From positions 968 to 38,590 of the forward strand of contig JALHQH010000058.1 in the NCBI GenBank assembly GCA_022842065.1: DNA of 37,623 bases, read 5' to 3'. How positions within the stretch are numbered: position 1 is the first letter of the stretch; the number at the start of each line of letters is the position of its first letter. The notes beneath the pieces are model-generated. The model was not told the DNA's origin and did no database searches. It was given only the letters and a program-made list of their open reading frames with translations. Origin of the DNA: Caldilineaceae bacterium. GTDB taxonomy: Bacteria > Chloroflexota > Anaerolineae > Caldilineales > Caldilineaceae. This document shows positions 34,089 to 37,623 of this stretch, piece after piece. The position numbers and the translations under genes are program-made.

Positions 34089-34274
34089 TACACGACGACT
34101 GACCAGCGTCCACTGACGACTGTTAACTATGAGCAGTTGTCAGTGGTGGCAACCCCACCGTGTTGACGATGGATTAGCCACGGCGTGGCGGCAGAAGGTA
34201 GGCCAGCCTTTATGTGGATTAAATAATTCGGTTTACGACGACCGCCCGGCGATGAATCACCGGGCTAGTCAACG

Positions 34275-34326
34275 GCGCCCGCTAAAGCGGGCTGATGCTA
34301 CCGGGCAAGCCCGCTTTAGCGGGCGC
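34275..34326. repeat. Perfect 19-bp inverted repeat
   Basis: GCGCCCGCTAAAGCGGGCT (34275-34293) pairs with 34308-34326. Each arm folds on its own (CCCGC-TAAA-GCGGG), as in REP-type elements. Confidence 0.93.
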
Positions 34327-34409
34327 TGTTCCTTAGCCCTGTGGCTTTAGCCCAGGGCGATCTCGGTACACCAAAACATTTTTTATCTCCATTAAGTCTG
34401 GCAATCCTG

Positions 34410-34431
34410 GCCGAGGGTTTTAACCCTCGGC
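34410..34431. repeat. 10-bp-stem hairpin
   Basis: GCCGAGGGTT and AACCCTCGGC are joined by a TT loop. It lies about 57 nt upstream of the serine hydrolase start. Confidence 0.9.
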
Positions 34432-34487
34432 TACCATCTGCCGTCACTCCGTGACTTAGGGTTCAATTTTACGCCAAAGGCGCTGCG

Positions 34488-35945
34488 ATGAGGATAAAGC
34501 TCCAAAACAATTTGCAAAAGGTAGTTGACGGGTTTCGTCTGCCCGGTATGGCTGTGATTGTTGTACAGCACGGCGAGATCGTCTTCAATCAAGGCTTTGG
34601 TTATGCCAATCTTGGGGTGCAACAACCCTTCACCGCTGAGACGGTCTGTTTGATCGCGTCGGTCACCAAATCCTTTACCGCAGGGCTAACCGGCTGTTTG
34701 GTCGATCGGGGTGTGGTCGAATGGACGAGACCTGTACGTGACTACATTCCCCACTTCAAAATGGTTGATGAATTTGCCTCGCAGGCGATCACCTTGGCGG
34801 ACATGCTCTGCCATCGTTCTGGTCTACCTTGGCACGAGCATCTGCTCGCGCATGGCGTAGATCGGGAATTACACGAATCAGGGCGGGCGTTTCGGGCTGA
34901 GCTGCTAAAACGGATGGCCTATTTTGAACCAGCTACGGCCTTTCGCACCCACTTTCAGTATCAGGATCTGGTCTATACGTGTGCCGGTGCCGTCTTAGAG
35001 CATGTGACTGGGCAAGATTACGAGACCCTGGTTGCAGACTATCTCCTCCAGCCGCTCGGCATGCAGACGAGTACATTTGCGCGGGCGCAGGCCCGCGCCA
35101 GTGGCCAATTGGCCCAGGGCTATGCCCTGATTGCCGATCAGCTGCAGTCCATTCCCTTTTGTGATACCCGCTATATTGCCCCCGCTGCCGGTCTCTATAG
35201 CACTGCCAAAGAGCTGACGGCGTGGCTCATGTTGCAACTGGCTGAGGGGCGCTTTGCCGGCCAGCAAGTCATCTCTGCGGCGAGCCTCACTTGGATGCAA
35301 CGGCCTCACATGCTAGAGAGTGCGACTTCTGGCCTGGATGCGGGGATCACAACCTATGGCCACGGCTGGCGGCAAAATAATCTGCATGGCCACTGCATCA
35401 TCACCCATGGTGGCTCGTTCAACGGCTACCGGACCTTTGTTGGCTTTATCCCCGACAAAGCGGCTGGCGTCGTTGTCCTCACTAATCTCCACTGGACAGA
35501 GGGTTCCTCAGCCGCGGGGATGATCGTGCTCGATCAGCTGCTTGGGGTTGACGCGGTTGCGCAACGGCTGGCCTTCTTTCAGCAGCGCACCCAGTTTTTC
35601 CGAGAGCTGGAAGCGCAAGAGGCGCAGGTGTTTGTCGCAGGGCGTAATCTACAGCATCCACCTACGCATAATCTGAATCACTATCCAGGGGATTATGTCC
35701 ATCCTGGCTATGGCGCATTCACGATTCGCCTGGAAGCAGAGACGCTCTATCAGACCTATGACGGGCGTACCTATCCGCTGGAATTGTATGATGGCGACAC
35801 CTTTGCCAGTCGTTTCCAATCCACCGAAAACCGGCTGCTCAATCTGCACTTCACCTTTGAAAGCGATCCACAAGGAAATGTGGTTGCTGTGCGCGTCCCC
35901 CTGATCCCTGGTATCCCCACGCCGTGCTTTGTGAAAGTCAATTAG
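34488..35945 (+). CDS. Beta-lactamase-fold serine hydrolase (class C / PBP4* type)
   Basis: This 485-residue protein has the S-x-x-K catalytic motif S58-V59-T60-K61 (ASVTKSF). The usual Y-x-N motif appears as Y158-Q159-D160, a change at the third position, and the third box is HGG (ITHGGSFNGYRT) in place of KTG, as in many esterase-like members. A C-terminal beta-barrel-like region (about 390-485) is common in such proteins. No signal peptide is seen, so it is probably cytoplasmic; peptidase or esterase activity fits better than penicillin binding. AAAGG about 8 nt before the ATG supports the start. It is a stand-alone gene between the aminotransferase and the sugar-binding protein. Confidence 0.9.
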   Translation: MRIKLQNNLQKVVDGFRLPGMAVIVVQHGEIVFNQGFGYANLGVQQPFTAETVCLIASVTKSFTAGLTGCLVDRGVVEWTRPVRDYIPHFKMVDEFASQAITLADMLCHRSGLPWHEHLLAHGVDRELHESGRAFRAELLKRMAYFEPATAFRTHFQYQDLVYTCAGAVLEHVTGQDYETLVADYLLQPLGMQTSTFARAQARASGQLAQGYALIADQLQSIPFCDTRYIAPAAGLYSTAKELTAWLMLQLAEGRFAGQQVISAASLTWMQRPHMLESATSGLDAGITTYGHGWRQNNLHGHCIITHGGSFNGYRTFVGFIPDKAAGVVVLTNLHWTEGSSAAGMIVLDQLLGVDAVAQRLAFFQQRTQFFRELEAQEAQVFVAGRNLQHPPTHNLNHYPGDYVHPGYGAFTIRLEAETLYQTYDGRTYPLELYDGDTFASRFQSTENRLLNLHFTFESDPQGNVVAVRVPLIPGIPTPCFVKVN

Positions 35946-36023
35946 TTGTCCCAACCACAAACCCGCTGATGATCCTGTACAATGTGCACAAAATAACCAG
36001 ATAAGATCTCTAAAAAAAGCGGT

Positions 36024-36052
36024 TTGACAAAACTTTTTACTTTCGTTACACT
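36024..36052 (+). promoter_or_regulatory. Putative sigma-70 promoter for the sugar-binding protein gene
   Basis: A perfect TTGACA (36024-36029) and TACACT (36047-36052, 4 of 6) are separated by 17 nt. The predicted transcript starts near 36059 and has a leader of about 130 nt. Confidence 0.6.
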
Positions 36053-36192
36053 GGCAGTTAGTACCAATTATCCTACAATCCCCTAGCTACCCCCTGCCTA
36101 TATCACCAATGGCCGGTTGTCCACAGCAGCGCTCCCGCCTTGCTGTTACAAACTTATTCGCGCTCATGCCTATGTGCAAGAAGGAGAAAAGT

Positions 36193-37497
36193 ATGCGTCA
36201 TTTCCGTCGTTCCGCGTTTGTGCTCTGTTTGACTATGCTACTGTTGGCTGCCTGTGTAGCCCCCGGCGCAGCACCTGCAGGTGAAAGTGCCGCGGGTGAT
36301 AGCGGTGCGAATGTTACCGTTGTCTACTGGGCGCACAATTTTGAGCCACGGGTGGAATTGGACAAGAAGTATATTGCCCAATTCATGGAAGAAAACCCTG
36401 GGATTACGGTTGAATATGAAGTCATTCCCGCGGACTTCGACGCCAAGCTGCGCACCGCTTTGGCTTCCGGCCAAGGGCCTGATCTTTTTGCCCAATGGAA
36501 CGGCGATATCGGCACCTTTTACGCCGAAGGCGCAATTGCCCCGGTGAGTGCGGAAGCCTTGGGCTTGGCTTCGCAGAAAGAGTTGATGGATCAATATGTC
36601 GCCCCGGAGAATACCTTGCAAGGCGCAATCTTTGAGGGCGAACTCTATGGCATCCCCAACGAAGTGAGCATCTACGCCTGTTATGCCAACAAGGCGCTCT
36701 TTGCCGAAGCCGGCTTGGATGCCGAAACTGATTTCCCCACCACCTGGGAACAGATGAAAGAAGTCTCCGAAAAGCTGACCAAGCGCGATGCCGACGGTAA
36801 ATTGATCCAACAGGGCTTTGATTTTGACTGGGGCGCCTCGGTCTGGATGTATCTGCAATGGGGCGCGATGGTGCGCCAACTCGGTGGCTCCGATCTCCAA
36901 CCTGATTCGGAAGAAGCCCTGAAGGCGATGGAATATTGGGTGAACTGGGCAGGCGAATGGGGATTGGGTGGACCCGCCTATTGGACCGGCCAGACCGAAG
37001 ATTTCACTGCCAGCAAGGTCGCCATCAAGTGTGGGATGGGTTCGTGGGCCAAGCCAGTGGTCGAAGAAGCCGGCATCGATTATACCGTCAAGCCGGTGCC
37101 GATTTGGGAGAATGCCGTCAACCAGAACCACTTTGACATCTACGCCTACTTCCACATGGTCAATGCCAGTGCCGCGCCGGAAGTGCAGGCCGCCGCCTGG
37201 AAGTTGGCCTATTTCCTCGATTCACATCCCATCGATTACATGGTTAATACCGGCAACTTACAGCCCAAGGTCGAGCTGATTGAATCCCAAGAGTTCAAGG
37301 ATACCCCTTACATAGATATCTTCCTCGGCCAGATGGAAGTCAGCATGTACTCGCCGCGGTCGGCCAGCTTTATTGAAATTGCCGATGCTTTGGCCCGTGC
37401 GCGCGACCGCAGCATTGTCGACGGCATGGCGATTCCCGAATCACTAAAGATCGCCCAAGAAGAGATCGACAAGATCATGGCGGACGCAGCGCAGTAG
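36193..37497 (+). CDS. Family-1 extracellular solute-binding lipoprotein (sugar ABC transporter)
   Basis: This 434-residue protein starts with a lipoprotein signal peptide with lipobox LAAC, the cysteine being residue 21, then a Gly/Ala-rich linker. The mature domain has SBP_bac_1 features: VTVVYWAHN, FMEENPGITVEYEVIPADFDAKLRTALASGQGPDLF (split here as the start and end of the first lobe) and YGIPNEVSIYACYANKALF. It should bind a sugar outside the membrane for a CUT1-type ABC importer. I start at 36193 because AAGGAG lies 6 nt upstream. The permease genes should follow beyond the right edge of the window; a hairpin downstream of the stop may weaken readthrough into them. Confidence 0.95.
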   Translation: MRHFRRSAFVLCLTMLLLAACVAPGAAPAGESAAGDSGANVTVVYWAHNFEPRVELDKKYIAQFMEENPGITVEYEVIPADFDAKLRTALASGQGPDLFAQWNGDIGTFYAEGAIAPVSAEALGLASQKELMDQYVAPENTLQGAIFEGELYGIPNEVSIYACYANKALFAEAGLDAETDFPTTWEQMKEVSEKLTKRDADGKLIQQGFDFDWGASVWMYLQWGAMVRQLGGSDLQPDSEEALKAMEYWVNWAGEWGLGGPAYWTGQTEDFTASKVAIKCGMGSWAKPVVEEAGIDYTVKPVPIWENAVNQNHFDIYAYFHMVNASAAPEVQAAAWKLAYFLDSHPIDYMVNTGNLQPKVELIESQEFKDTPYIDIFLGQMEVSMYSPRSASFIEIADALARARDRSIVDGMAIPESLKIAQEEIDKIMADAAQ

Positions 37498-37563
37498 TCG
37501 TGTGCTGACCATAAGCGTTTTGCCGACATAGCGCTTTGGATGCGGTTGTTGCGGCACGGGCCG

Positions 37564-37585
37564 CCCGGGGGCCACAACCCCCGGG
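37564..37585. repeat. 8-bp-stem hairpin downstream of the sugar-binding protein gene
   Basis: CCCGGGGG (37564-37571) pairs with CCCCCGGG (37578-37585). There is no T-run, so it is not a canonical terminator; it could protect the upstream mRNA, as often seen after binding-protein genes. Confidence 0.75.
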
Positions 37586-37623
37586 TAAACCACGCCCCCC
37601 GCCCCGCCCACGTATTTGTTTTT

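Larger units (their letters stand above)
34089..34487. other. 399-bp intergenic stretch with several hairpins
   Basis: No gene is seen. CCACTGACGACTG (34110-34122) pairs with 34134-34146 except for one base. CCCGG-type and CCCGCTAAAGCGGG-type hairpins fill 34245-34340, and GCCGAGGGTTTTAACCCTCG with its final C is a 10-bp-stem hairpin at 34410-34431. No clear promoter for the following gene was found. Confidence 0.7.

Noticed and set aside
36238..37155. 305-residue minus-strand open frame within the sugar-binding protein gene
   Set aside because: It lies wholly antisense to a clear SBP gene with lipobox and ribosome site, and its product shows no domain; it is a frame shadow.

Overview
The window is about 37.6 kb of high-GC bacterial chromosome with 20 protein-coding genes I can support. 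It most resembles a Chloroflexota genome (Anaerolineae or Caldilineae type). That is an inference from three things: very large BTAD/STAND/TPR regulators; a secreted protease ending in a short hydrophobic-proline tail (LPMVQN); and Opp-type ABC operons beside glycoside hydrolases. I see no rRNA or tRNA gene, CRISPR array or intact insertion sequence.

Layout. 1-389: tandem 169-bp palindromic repeats. 390-3644 (minus): a probable mcrC-ycaQ-SDR transcription unit. 4052-5683 (plus): amidohydrolase. 5750-7075 (minus): secreted trypsin-like protease. 7681-9456 (minus): ECF42-type sigma factor with its YCII/DGPF partner. 9617-12526 (minus): XRE-STAND regulator. 13149-17282 (plus): membrane protein and BTAD-AAA regulator. 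17371-21192 (minus): BTAD-NB-ARC-TPR regulator. 21409-30820 (minus): a sugar or peptide import locus made of an XRE-cupin regulator, family-5 solute-binding lipoprotein, two permeases, a four-helix-bundle gene, two ATPases and a GH39 glycosidase. 31235-32143 (minus): DapA-like lyase or aldolase. 32176-34088 (plus): TPR protein and DegT/DnrJ aminotransferase. 34488-35945 (plus): beta-lactamase-fold serine hydrolase. 36193-37497 (plus): family-1 sugar-binding lipoprotein, whose permeases presumably lie beyond the window.

How the genes fit together. The 21-31 kb block reads as uptake of an oligosaccharide (perhaps a plant xylo-oligosaccharide, judged from the GH39 enzyme) through an Opp-type importer, followed by cytoplasmic hydrolysis. 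The 7.7-21.2 kb block is almost wholly regulatory: one sigma factor and three giant STAND-type regulators.

Most striking signal. Almost every gene junction holds its own short-period palindrome. In the opp operon the oppA-oppB gap carries an AAACGTR array folded as an inverted repeat. Between oppC and oppD the same kind of palindrome has a four-helix-bundle (S23/IVS-type) gene in its loop, with 35-nt arms matching at 31 positions. This recalls intervening sequences of 23S rRNA (a stem with a four-helix-bundle ORF in the loop), but here it sits in a protein operon. Other points of note: an McrC nuclease with no adjacent McrB, coupled to a YcaQ-type glycosylase; two genes with TATAAT exactly 6 nt before the ATG (possibly leaderless); and a cupin regulator that seems to need a non-canonical start codon.
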